Assembly (NCBI GenBank): GCA_016195985.1
Contig: JACPYP010000005.1
Span: 1 to 64,000 of the forward strand
DNA from: Acidobacteriota bacterium
GTDB taxonomy: Bacteria > Acidobacteriota > Holophagae > Holophagales > Holophagaceae
Length of the DNA stretch: 64,000 nucleotides
Direction: 5' to 3'
Shown here: piece after piece, positions 32,601 to 40,941 of the stretch
Position numbering within the stretch: position 1 is the first letter of the stretch
Layout of the letters: every line of letters starts with the position of its first letter
Made by a program: the position numbers and the translations under genes
The notes under the pieces: generated by a model
Seen by the model: the letters and a program-made list of their open reading frames with translations, nothing else
What the model was told of the DNA's origin: nothing
The model's database searches: none

Positions 32601-35003
32601 TCAGCCCTGCTCCCGCCCCAGCCGCATAGAGTTGCCGATGACCGAGAGGCTGGACAGCACCATGGCGCCTGCCGCGAGGATGGGATTCAGCACGCCGGCC
32701 ATGGCCAGGGAGATGCCCACCGTGTTGTAGAAGAAAGCCCAGAACAGGTTCTGCTTGAGCACCCGCAGGGTGAAGGTGGCCAGGCGGAACACGCGGGTGA
32801 TGCGGGTGAGCGAATCGCGCATGAGCACCACGGGCGCCGCGTGCATGGCCAGGTCCGCGCCCGATCCCATGGCGATGCCCAGGTCCGCCGCCGCCAGGGC
32901 AGGGGCGTCGTTGATGCCGTCGCCCACCATGGCCACGACCTTGCCCCCGGCCTGGTAGCGCTTCACGGCCTCGGCCTTTTCCGAAGGCGATACTTCGCCC
33001 AGGAAATCATCCACGCCCACGGCCTTGGCGACCCGCTCCGTGGTGGCCTTGGCATCGCCCGACAGCAGCACCACCCGGACGCCCCGGCTACGCAGTTCCG
33101 CGATGACGCCGGCGGCCTCGGCCCGGGGGCGGTCGCCAAAGGCCAGGGCGCCGCCGCAGGCACCATCCACCGCCGCGAAAGCCACCGTGAGGCCCTCGGA
33201 TTCCCAACCTTGGGCCTTGGCCTCCAGACCAGCTGGAATGGCCAGCCCTTCCCCGGCCATCAGCCTTCGGTTGCCCACGGCCACGCGATGCCCCGCCACC
33301 TCGCCGAGCAGCCCCTGCCCTGCCCGGACCTCGATGCCGCCGGCATCGAGGAGGGTCACGCCCCGTTCGACCGCGTACCGCCCCACCGCGTGGGCCAGCG
33401 GATGCTCGGAATAGGATTCCAGGGAGGCCGCCAGATCGAGGCGTTCCAGCTCGGCGTGGCGCACCCGGAAGTCGCCCTCGGTCACGGTGCCGGTCTTGTC
33501 GAGAAGCAGCAGATCCACCTTGCGGAAGGTCTCGAGCACGCGGACGTCCCGGATGATGATGCCCTGGCGGGAGGCCGCGCCGATGGCGGCGGTGGTGGCC
33601 AGCGGCGTGGCGATGCCCAGGGCGCAGGGGCAGGCGATCACCAGCACGGCGATGCCCCGCAGCATGGCCTCGGTGCCCGTGTGGCCACGGCCCAGGCACA
33701 CGGCCACCGTAAGCGCCGCCAGGCCCAGCACCGCGGGAATGAAAAGGCGGGAGACACGATCCACCAGGCGTTCGAGGGGGCTCTTGCTGGCCAGGGCGGA
33801 CTGCACCGAGGCCACGATCTGGGCCAGGGTCGAATCGGCGCCGCAGCGCGTGACGCGGATCTCCAGCACTCCGGCCGTGTTCAGGCTGCCGCAGACGACC
33901 CCGTCGCCGGGGGCCTTGGCGCGGGGATCGGACTCTCCCGTGACCACGGATTCATCCACGGCGGACTGTCCTTCCGTCACCAGCCCGTCGGCGGGAATGC
34001 GCTCGCCGGGCTTCACCAGGATGACCGTGCCTGGCTCCAGGGCCTCGATGGCCACGAAGCGCTCCTGGCCGTCGACGCGCAGGCGCGCCTTCTTCGGCAA
34101 CAGGCGGTGCAGCATGGCGATGGCGCGGGCGCTGCGGTCCTTGGCGTTGCGCTCCAGGGCCTTGCCCGTGAGCACCAGGGTGACGATGGCGCAGGCCGTG
34201 TCGAAATAGTAGTGCTGGCCGTTCTGGAAGGCCTGGGCCGTGCTGTAGCCGAAGGCCGCGAGCACCCCTGTGGAGATGAGCGCCTCCATGCGGAGGTGGC
34301 CGGTCCGGAGGCCGTACCAGGCGATGCGGTGGATGGGCCAGGCGGAGTACAGGACCACGGGCAGCGTCAGGGCCATGAGGATGAAGGGCACGGCACGGTG
34401 GGCCCATCCTGCGATGCTCTCCCAGTAGCTGGCGTAGATCACCAGGCTGAAGAGCATCACGTTCATCCACAGGCCGCCCGCGATGCCCAGGCGCAGCAGC
34501 ATGTCCTGCCACTCGCGCCGCTCGCCTTCCCGCTCAGCGCCGAATTCTGAGGCCCCGTAGCCCAGAGACCGGACGCGGTCCGGCACCGTGGCGGGCGGCA
34601 CCAGCTGGGGACAATAGGTGACCTTCAGCAGGTCCGACGTGAACAGCACTTCGGCGGAGACGATGCCGCGCTCCCGGCGCAGCGCGTGCTCCACCACCCA
34701 GCCGCAGGCCGCGCACCACATGCCGGAAAGCTGGTAGAGCGCCTCCTTGGTTTCCGCGCCTTCCGGCAGCGCGACATCCGCCTCCCCCTCCCCCCGTCCC
34801 AGCAGGCCCAGGCGTTGGCTTTCCTGGAAGAGGTCCGTCTGGCGGAGATCCACGCCGGAATCGATGGCGCCGCTCTCCAGCAGGATGGCGTAGACGTTCA
34901 GGCAGCCGGTACAGCAAAACCTTTGCTCCAGACCTCGGAAGGTCTGGAGCTGGGGATGCCTGGCGGCGGCGCCGCACAGGTCGCAGGTCGGCGCGCCGTT
35001 CAT
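32601..35003 (-). CDS. ccoI: Copper-translocating P-type ATPase CcoI/FixI
   Basis: This encodes 800 residues. The N-terminal CDLCG and FCCTGCLNVY cysteines and the heavy-metal domain GMWCAACGWVVEH are typical of FixI/CcoI rather than CopA. The core has the ion motif CPC (ACPCALGIATP), the phosphorylated DKTGT, SEHPLAHAVG and GDGINDAPAL. CcoI exports copper for assembly of cbb3 oxidase. It is last in the 12-gene respiratory operon on the minus strand, 7 bp after a 53-residue gene. The start at 35003 is chosen by the cysteine motif and the tight spacing. Confidence 0.9.
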   Translation of the reverse strand: MNGAPTCDLCGAAARHPQLQTFRGLEQRFCCTGCLNVYAILLESGAIDSGVDLRQTDLFQESQRLGLLGRGEGEADVALPEGAETKEALYQLSGMWCAACGWVVEHALRRERGIVSAEVLFTSDLLKVTYCPQLVPPATVPDRVRSLGYGASEFGAEREGERREWQDMLLRLGIAGGLWMNVMLFSLVIYASYWESIAGWAHRAVPFILMALTLPVVLYSAWPIHRIAWYGLRTGHLRMEALISTGVLAAFGYSTAQAFQNGQHYYFDTACAIVTLVLTGKALERNAKDRSARAIAMLHRLLPKKARLRVDGQERFVAIEALEPGTVILVKPGERIPADGLVTEGQSAVDESVVTGESDPRAKAPGDGVVCGSLNTAGVLEIRVTRCGADSTLAQIVASVQSALASKSPLERLVDRVSRLFIPAVLGLAALTVAVCLGRGHTGTEAMLRGIAVLVIACPCALGIATPLATTAAIGAASRQGIIIRDVRVLETFRKVDLLLLDKTGTVTEGDFRVRHAELERLDLAASLESYSEHPLAHAVGRYAVERGVTLLDAGGIEVRAGQGLLGEVAGHRVAVGNRRLMAGEGLAIPAGLEAKAQGWESEGLTVAFAAVDGACGGALAFGDRPRAEAAGVIAELRSRGVRVVLLSGDAKATTERVAKAVGVDDFLGEVSPSEKAEAVKRYQAGGKVVAMVGDGINDAPALAAADLGIAMGSGADLAMHAAPVVLMRDSLTRITRVFRLATFTLRVLKQNLFWAFFYNTVGISLAMAGVLNPILAAGAMVLSSLSVIGNSMRLGREQG

Positions 35004-35010
35004 GGCAGGC

Positions 35011-35172
35011 TCACGAATGCTGGGTCTGCTGGGGCCTGCCCTGGTCGTCGAGCATGACGGGGTTGGCCCTTCGGCTGATGCGGTAGGCCACGGCAAGAAT
35101 GCCGATGAAGAGCAGGCCGATGAGGCCGAACATCACGAGGTAGCGGCCCCCGCCCTTCTTGCTGTCTGCCAT
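35011..35172 (-). CDS. Small single-helix membrane protein in the cbb3 operon
   Basis: This encodes 53 residues, MADSKKGGGRYLVMFGLIGL and on, with one membrane helix (about 11-30) and a polar tail. It lies exactly between ccoG (gap 3 bp) and ccoI (gap 7 bp), so it is almost surely translated. It does not match CcoS, CcoH or CcoQ clearly. A role in oxidase assembly is an inference from position. Confidence 0.6.
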   Translation of the reverse strand: MADSKKGGGRYLVMFGLIGLLFIGILAVAYRISRRANPVMLDDQGRPQQTQHS

Positions 35173-35175
35173 GGC

Positions 35176-36525
35176 TCAGTTCCTCTTCAGGGGGGTGATG
35201 AAGGTCAGCTCCTCGGCGTCGGCCCTGCGGGCGCCTTCGGCCTGGGCCAGGATCCGGATGTGGTGGACGTCCTGTCCATCCTGAACGAAGGGGGCCCGAA
35301 GTTCCACCGTGCCGGCGTAGGTTTCCCCGGGTTTGAGCGGCACAGGATTGGCCGGAAGGGCCAGGTCCGCGCCGGGCAGCCCCTCCACCCAGAGGCGGAC
35401 CCGGCTGGCCCTGCCCGTGCGGTTGGCCAGCTTCAAGCGGATCAGGTTGGCCACGCGACCATCCTCCAGCACCTTGAACAGGGTGGAGCGGTCGGGGTTG
35501 ATCTCCACCAGCACCGGCCGCCGGAAGGACAAAGCCAGGACCAGCCCCACGAGGTAGAAGGCCATGATGAGCAGGACCACCACCCGCTTGGCATCCCGGA
35601 AGCCCCAGCGCCGGTGCCAAGCCTCCTTCACGGCAGTCTTCGGCGCGTCGCCCCAGGCGTAGTGGATGAGGCCTGGCTTGCCGACCTTCCGCAGGATGTC
35701 CTCGCAGGCGTCGATGCAGTCGCCGCAGTGCACGCACTCGATCTGGTAGGGCGACTGGCGGATGTCGATGCCCATCTCGCAGACCCGCACGCACTTCTTG
35801 CACTCGATGCAGTCCTTGGCCTCGCCTCGGCCCGCGGAGGGACCATCCTGGTAGGCCACCAGCAGCGTGTGCTTGTCCTGGAGCATGCCCTGGATGTAGC
35901 CGTAGGGGCACACGGTGGTGCAGAACTTCTGCCGCACCAGGGTGAAGTCCAGGAAGGTGATCACCGTGACCACCGCGCCGGTGATGCCGCCCACGGTCAC
36001 CAGGTCGAAGTGCAGGAGGCGGCCCAGGAGGTCCCTCGGCTCCACGAAGTACGAGGTGAACACGAAGGCCAGGAAGACCGATGCGGCCAGCAGCACGGCG
36101 TAGAACAGCCCCGCGCCTGCCGCTTTTCTCGACCTGGCACCGGCCCCCTTCAGCCAGCGCTGGGCCAGGCGCTGCGCCAGCCTTTCCACTGACTGGCTCC
36201 ACTCGCTGAAGATCATCTGCGGACAGGCGTAGCTGCAGTAGATGCGGCCATGGATGATGGCCGATGCCGCGATGACGAACATCAGGAACATCAGGGCGAA
36301 GAAGATGATGGCGAATTCGCTGATCCAGAGTTCCTGACCGGCGAAGTAGAAACGCTGTCGCGGGATGTCGAAACGCATCAGGTTCGTGAAGGGCGCGGCC
36401 ACGAAGCAAAGGAAGAAGGCCAGGTGGAGGCGCTTCCGCGTGGGCCGGTAGAGCTTGTCCGGCGGAGGCAGCGGGGGAAGCCGCTCCGCGGGGGTCTTGG
36501 GGGTTGATGCTTCTTTGATGCTCAT
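35176..36525 (-). CDS. ccoG: cbb3 oxidase accessory protein CcoG (FixG/RdxA)
   Basis: This encodes 449 residues with five membrane helices. Membrane-side cysteines occur in YCSYACPQMIFSEW and CTTVCPYGYIQGML, and two 4Fe-4S motifs in CIECKKCVRVCEMGIDIRQ and CVHCGDCIDACEDIL. A C-terminal FixG-like Ig domain follows. CcoG reduces Cu(II) for cbb3 oxidase assembly. It starts one base after the stop of the FAD oxidoreductase gene. The family length and motifs are complete. Confidence 0.93.
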   Translation of the reverse strand: MSIKEASTPKTPAERLPPLPPPDKLYRPTRKRLHLAFFLCFVAAPFTNLMRFDIPRQRFYFAGQELWISEFAIIFFALMFLMFVIAASAIIHGRIYCSYACPQMIFSEWSQSVERLAQRLAQRWLKGAGARSRKAAGAGLFYAVLLAASVFLAFVFTSYFVEPRDLLGRLLHFDLVTVGGITGAVVTVITFLDFTLVRQKFCTTVCPYGYIQGMLQDKHTLLVAYQDGPSAGRGEAKDCIECKKCVRVCEMGIDIRQSPYQIECVHCGDCIDACEDILRKVGKPGLIHYAWGDAPKTAVKEAWHRRWGFRDAKRVVVLLIMAFYLVGLVLALSFRRPVLVEINPDRSTLFKVLEDGRVANLIRLKLANRTGRASRVRLWVEGLPGADLALPANPVPLKPGETYAGTVELRAPFVQDGQDVHHIRILAQAEGARRADAEELTFITPLKRN

Positions 36526-38460
36526 TTAATGGCTGTATTTAATCTTCGGGTTCGGCGAAGGCACGGACACGCATTCGGTCGTGTGGTCGAAACGTTTCAT
36601 CTGGATGGCGTGGGTGGGGCAGCGCGAGGCGCACATGGCGCAGCGGATGCACGTGCTTTCGTCCTTCAGCATGACGCCGCCCAGCTCATCCTTGTCCTGG
36701 GCGCCCAGGGCCTGGTACTCCGCCAGGCTGATTTCGGCCCCGGCCTGCACCAGCCGCTCGTGGGCGTCGTAGTCGGACAGGGTGCTGATGCCCACCAGTT
36801 TGATGAGGTTCTCGGGGCAGACGTCCACGCATCCGTTGCAGGCGATGCAATGGTCCGTCTCGAAGACCGTGTTGACGTTGCACCGCAGGCACCGCGAGCC
36901 CTGGCGGCGGGCCATGGCCTCGGGGTAGCTCAGCTCGACGATGTCCACCGAGGCCGCCCGGGCCTCGCTCTCCAGCACCGGCGCATTGCAGCGTTCCTCC
37001 CGGTGCCAGCCTTCCGCCATGGTGTAGGCGGCGGGCAGCCATCGTTTCCGAAGCACCACATCCGTCCGGGTGCCCCGCAGGAAGTCGTGCATGGAGCGGG
37101 CCGCGGTGTGGGCCGAGGCGATGGCGTCGATGAACAGCCGGGCACCGTGGGCCACGTCGCCGCAGGCGAAGATGTCGGGGGCGGTGGTCTGGTAGGTGCC
37201 GGAGTCCACCTTCACGAGGCCGCGCTGGATCTCCACCCCATCCTCGGGCTTGAGGAAACCAAGATCGGCGGTCTGGCCGATGGCGAAGACGACGGAATCG
37301 GCGTGGATGTCCGTCAGATCAGTCTCATCGAATTTGGGGTTGAAGCGCCGCTCCCCGTCGAACACCGACAGGCACTTGACCACGCGGAGGCCCTTGCATT
37401 TGCCGTTCTCGACAATGACCTCCTTGGGCCCCACGCGGTTGTGGAGCTTGATGCCCTCTTCTTCGCCCTCGTGGATCTCCACCTTGTCGGCGGGCATCTC
37501 CTCCAGGGATTCGAGGCAGACCACGTGGATTTCCTTGTCGCCGCTCAGGCGCAGGGCAGAGCGCGCCACGTCATAGGCCACCTTTTCACCATGGCCCATC
37601 TCCTGCAGCGCGTCTTCCTGGTTCAGGGCCTCAAAGGGGCGCAGGGCCGAACGCGCCACGTCGTAGGCCACGTTGCCACCGCCCACCACCACCACGCGCC
37701 GCCCAAGGGGCAGGGGCTTGCCTTCGTTGAAGGCGCGCAGGAATTCCATGCCGTCGTAGACGCCCTCGGCCTCGCCGCCGGGCAGGGACAGCTTGCGCCC
37801 GTTGGGCAGGCCCACGCCCAGGAAGATGGCCTTGTATCCCTGGGCCCGCAGGTCCGCGATGCTGAAATCGCGTCCCAGCTTCATGTTGCACTTGAGTTCG
37901 ACCCCCATGGAGAGGATGGCGTTGATCTCGTGCCGGACCAGCTCCCGGGGCAGGCGGAAAACGGGCACGCCCGCAGTGAGCATGCCGCCGGGCTCGGCGT
38001 TGGCCTCGAAGACCGTGACCTTGTAGCCGATCTGCACCAGGTCGTGGGCCACGGTCATGCCCGCAACGCCCGCGCCGATGACGGCCACCTTTTCGTAGTC
38101 GCCGCGGTTGGGCGGCAACATGCGCTGGTTCGCCCCCTCGCGGTAGGCGGCATAGTCCCCCGTTTCCGGCCCGAACTTGTCCGTGACGAAGCGCTTGAGG
38201 GCGCGGATCGCCACGGGCTCGTCCAGGGAGCCGCGCCGGCAGTTGGCTTCGCAGGGGGCGCCACAGACGCGCCCGCAGATGGAGGCGAAGGGGTTGGTGG
38301 CGCGGGCGAGGCGGTAGGCGTCGTCGTACCGCCCTTCGGCGATGGCCGTCACGTACCCGCACGCGTCCGTGTGCACCGGACAGGCGTGCTGGCACTTGAC
38401 CATCTCGACCCAGTACTGCGAGTCGTCGGGAACCCTGAACTGCCAGCTGGCGTTATCCAC
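36526..38460 (-). CDS. FAD/NAD(P)-linked Fe-S oxidoreductase, GltD-like, with internal duplication
   Basis: This encodes 644 residues. The N-terminal Fe-S part has CQHACPVHTDACGYV and CGRVCGAPCEANCRR. FAD-binding VAVIGAGVAGMTVAHDL and NAD(P)-binding VVVVGGGNVAYDVARSAL follow. Two 4Fe-4S motifs end the protein (CIACNGCVDVCPENL, CIRCAMCASRCPTH). It resembles the glutamate synthase small chain and related electron-input modules. VAYDVARSALR occurs twice, exactly 30 residues apart, inside the NAD(P) domain. GTG at 38460 is chosen with GAGG upstream; an ATG frame further up overlaps the preceding gene too far. It lies within the bc-cbb3 operon, so it may pass electrons to the quinone pool. Confidence 0.82.
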   Translation of the reverse strand: MDNASWQFRVPDDSQYWVEMVKCQHACPVHTDACGYVTAIAEGRYDDAYRLARATNPFASICGRVCGAPCEANCRRGSLDEPVAIRALKRFVTDKFGPETGDYAAYREGANQRMLPPNRGDYEKVAVIGAGVAGMTVAHDLVQIGYKVTVFEANAEPGGMLTAGVPVFRLPRELVRHEINAILSMGVELKCNMKLGRDFSIADLRAQGYKAIFLGVGLPNGRKLSLPGGEAEGVYDGMEFLRAFNEGKPLPLGRRVVVVGGGNVAYDVARSALRPFEALNQEDALQEMGHGEKVAYDVARSALRLSGDKEIHVVCLESLEEMPADKVEIHEGEEEGIKLHNRVGPKEVIVENGKCKGLRVVKCLSVFDGERRFNPKFDETDLTDIHADSVVFAIGQTADLGFLKPEDGVEIQRGLVKVDSGTYQTTAPDIFACGDVAHGARLFIDAIASAHTAARSMHDFLRGTRTDVVLRKRWLPAAYTMAEGWHREERCNAPVLESEARAASVDIVELSYPEAMARRQGSRCLRCNVNTVFETDHCIACNGCVDVCPENLIKLVGISTLSDYDAHERLVQAGAEISLAEYQALGAQDKDELGGVMLKDESTCIRCAMCASRCPTHAIQMKRFDHTTECVSVPSPNPKIKYSH

Positions 38461-38464
38461 AGCT

Positions 38465-38773
38465 TTAATCCTCGTGGGGCTTGCGGAAGGCGAACACGGA
38501 AACCACTGCTGCGTAGATGAGAACCAGTCCGGCGACGACGTACATGAGCACCGGGCTGGTTTTGGAGACCAGGTTGAACTGCTCCACGAATTTCCCGCGA
38601 GTGGCATGTTGGACGTCGCCGTACATCTGGAAGACCAGATAGGCCACGCCGCTGAGGCTGATGATGGGAATGACCAGCTTCAGGAACCCCGGGGCGTCCG
38701 TCCCCTTGCGCTCCTGCATCCAACCGTCCGCGTAGTCCTTGAGTGCTTCCTGGCCTTTCTTGTCCTCAGTCAT
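38465..38773 (-). CDS. Two-helix membrane protein in the cbb3 operon
   Basis: This encodes 102 residues with helices at about 30-48 (FLKLVIPIISLSGVAYLVFQ) and 75-95 (VLMYVVAGLVLIYAAVVSVF), joined by a polar periplasmic loop. No heme or metal motif is present. It overlaps the CcoQ-like gene by 4 bases and precedes the FAD oxidoreductase by 4. It may anchor the oxidoreductase or act as a small oxidase subunit; it is not a recognised family. Confidence 0.65.
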   Translation of the reverse strand: MTEDKKGQEALKDYADGWMQERKGTDAPGFLKLVIPIISLSGVAYLVFQMYGDVQHATRGKFVEQFNLVSKTSPVLMYVVAGLVLIYAAVVSVFAFRKPHED

Positions 38774-38952
38774 GGGGTCCTCCTGGGAGTGTCGTCGTCC
38801 TCGAACATCTGGAATTTGGGTTCCTCGCCCTTGTCGCCCCAGTAGCCTTCCCGCCTGGATTTCACGAAGAAGTAGACGGCCAGCCCGAACATCAGGGCGA
38901 AGAAGAGGTAGGCGAAGTAGACGCTGGGATAGGTGTAGTCCGTGGCGGGCAT
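38770..38952 (-). CDS. CcoQ-like small subunit of cbb3 oxidase
   Basis: This encodes 60 residues, with one helix (YFAYLFFALMFGLAVYFFV) followed by a charged tail SRREGYWGDKGEEP. The place directly after ccoO and the form fit CcoQ (FixQ), though similarity is weak. The start at 38952 is 5 bp after the ccoO stop. Confidence 0.65.
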   Translation of the reverse strand: MPATDYTYPSVYFAYLFFALMFGLAVYFFVKSRREGYWGDKGEEPKFQMFEDDDTPRRTP

Positions 38953-38956
38953 GCGG

Positions 38957-39526
38957 CTACTTCTCGTAGTCGTTGGCGGGCCGCCAGTCCTTGCCGCGGC
39001 CCAGGCTCTGTAGGTAGGCCACCAGCGCATTGAACTCTTCCGGGTTGTTCACGATCCAGGGATAGGGCGGCATGATGGAGCCCTTCACGAGGTCGCGGGG
39101 GTTGCGGAAGTGGGTGCGGTGCCACTGGGTGTCGTACTTGCCGCCCACCCGGGCGAGGTCGGGGCCCGTGCGCTTGGTGCCGAACATGTGGGGATCGTCG
39201 TAGACGAACTCGTCCGGCGTGGAGATGGGCGCGTCGACGCCGCGCCAGCCGTAGCGCTTGGTGTCGGCCAGCAGGGTGCGTACCTGCTGGGTGTGGCAGT
39301 ACCAGCAGCCCTCGCGGACATAGATGGCCCGGCCCTTCTTTTGCACGTCGGTCAGGGGCGACACCTTGCCGGTCATGCCCTTGGCGGGATCGTGGTTCTC
39401 GAAGGGCTTGGCCCAGCTGGTATCCACCAGGGGCGGCACCACGGTGGTGAGGAGTCCGCCGATGAAGAACAGGGCAAGGGAGATTCCAATGGCCCATAGG
39501 GCGTTGTTGTCGGCTTTTTTGAACAT
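38957..39526 (-). CDS. ccoO: cbb3-type cytochrome c oxidase subunit II CcoO
   Basis: This encodes 189 residues with an N-terminal membrane anchor and one heme c motif in REGCWYCHTQQVRTL, the CcoO signature. Later parts are RTGPDLARVGGKYDTQWHRT and MPPYPWI, which supplies the axial methionine. It lies between ccoN and the CcoQ-like gene. GGAGC precedes the ATG. It carries electrons to the CcoN heme-copper centre. Confidence 0.93.
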   Translation of the reverse strand: MFKKADNNALWAIGISLALFFIGGLLTTVVPPLVDTSWAKPFENHDPAKGMTGKVSPLTDVQKKGRAIYVREGCWYCHTQQVRTLLADTKRYGWRGVDAPISTPDEFVYDDPHMFGTKRTGPDLARVGGKYDTQWHRTHFRNPRDLVKGSIMPPYPWIVNNPEEFNALVAYLQSLGRGKDWRPANDYEK

Positions 39527-39546
39527 GGTCGGCTCCTTTCAGCGGC

Positions 39547-40941
39547 CTAGGCGGCCGCCTCCTCGTTGGCCCCGAGGACGGTGGCCATGATGTTGTAGGC
39601 GAACATCACGATGCCGATGAACATCAGGATTCCCGACAGGAAGCGGACGATCCAGATGGGCTTGAGGGCGATGACGGTATCGATGAAGGGGATGTTCCAG
39701 TTGTTCCACTGCCAGCCCTGCCAGAAGCCGCCCAGCCAGAGGGTGGTGAAGAAGCCCAGGCCGCCGATCATCAGCATCCAGTAGCTCCAGTTGGCCAGCA
39801 CGTCGGAATGCAGCGCCTTGTTCCACATGCGGGGCACGGTGTAGTAGGTGCCGGCGATGGCCAGGAAGCTGAAGCAGCCCAGCACGGCCATGTGGGCGTG
39901 GCCGGGAATCCAGTCGGTCTTGGACACGATGGCGTTCACCGTGCGCAGGCTGTGCATGGGGCCCTGGAAGCAGGTCAGCAGGTAGAACACGATGCCCGAC
40001 ATGAGGAACTTGAGGGGCACGCTCTCACGGAGCTGGTGCCATTGCCCCTTCATGGTGGCAAACAGGTTGTAGACCACGGCCCACACGGGGATGAGCAGCA
40101 TCACGGAGAAGGCGATGGCGATGGTCTGGAGCCACTGGGAGATGGGTCCGTGGATCATGTGATGGGCGCCGGTCCAGACGTAGACGAAGGCCAGAGACCA
40201 GAAGCCGACCATGGACAGCTTGTGGCTGTGCAAGGGCGTGTTCGAGGCGCGGGGAATGAAGTAGTAGGCGATGCCCAGGCCGATGGGCGTGAAGATGAGG
40301 CCCACGGCGTTGTGCACGTACATCCAGTTCAGGTTGGCCTGGTTGGTGCCCGTGGTGAACAGGGTGGCGAAGTTGCCCGTCAGGTAGACGAAGGCCGTCC
40401 ACAGCACGCAGCCCATGGTGTACCAGATGGTCACGTACATCGCCTGATGCTTGCGGGTGGCCACCGTCATCAGGACGTTCAGACCGAACAGGATCCAGGC
40501 CACCACCACGAGGACGTCGAGGTACCAGGGCAGCTCGGCGTACTCCCAGCCCTGGTTCTGGCCGGCCAGCAGGGTGACGACAGCGCCCAGGATGATGACG
40601 TTCCAGAGCACGGCCGTGGCCACGCCCAGTTTCTCGCTCCAGAGCTTCACGCCGCACAGCCGCGGGATGATGTAGTAGGCCAGGCCCATGTCCGCGGCCA
40701 GCAGCCAGCCGAAGAGCATGCCGTTCACATGCAGGGGGCGGAGGCGGCCGTACGTGAGCCAGGACATGGTGCCCATGAGATCGGGCCACACGAACTTGGC
40801 GGCGATGATCACGGCGATGATGCCCACGATGAAGAAGTAGGCCACCGAGCTCACCAGGAACCACTTGGCGGTGGAATCGTCGTGGACCAGGGCTCCTTCC
40901 GGCGTTTTCGGCGCCTCGGCCTTACTGAACTGGGGCTGCAT
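39547..40941 (-). CDS. ccoN: cbb3-type cytochrome c oxidase subunit I CcoN
   Basis: This encodes 464 residues with 12 membrane helices. Heme and Cu ligands are visible: [13 protein letters not shown] (low-spin heme His), [13 protein letters not shown] (Cu His), HHMIHG, and [11 protein letters not shown] near residue 370. CcoN reduces oxygen to water and pumps protons with high oxygen affinity. GGGAGG precedes the ATG at 40941. The start overlaps the end of the heptaheme cytochrome gene by 20 bases, an unusual fusion-like coupling of the bc and cbb3 parts. Confidence 0.94.
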   Translation of the reverse strand: MQPQFSKAEAPKTPEGALVHDDSTAKWFLVSSVAYFFIVGIIAVIIAAKFVWPDLMGTMSWLTYGRLRPLHVNGMLFGWLLAADMGLAYYIIPRLCGVKLWSEKLGVATAVLWNVIILGAVVTLLAGQNQGWEYAELPWYLDVLVVVAWILFGLNVLMTVATRKHQAMYVTIWYTMGCVLWTAFVYLTGNFATLFTTGTNQANLNWMYVHNAVGLIFTPIGLGIAYYFIPRASNTPLHSHKLSMVGFWSLAFVYVWTGAHHMIHGPISQWLQTIAIAFSVMLLIPVWAVVYNLFATMKGQWHQLRESVPLKFLMSGIVFYLLTCFQGPMHSLRTVNAIVSKTDWIPGHAHMAVLGCFSFLAIAGTYYTVPRMWNKALHSDVLANWSYWMLMIGGLGFFTTLWLGGFWQGWQWNNWNIPFIDTVIALKPIWIVRFLSGILMFIGIVMFAYNIMATVLGANEEAAA

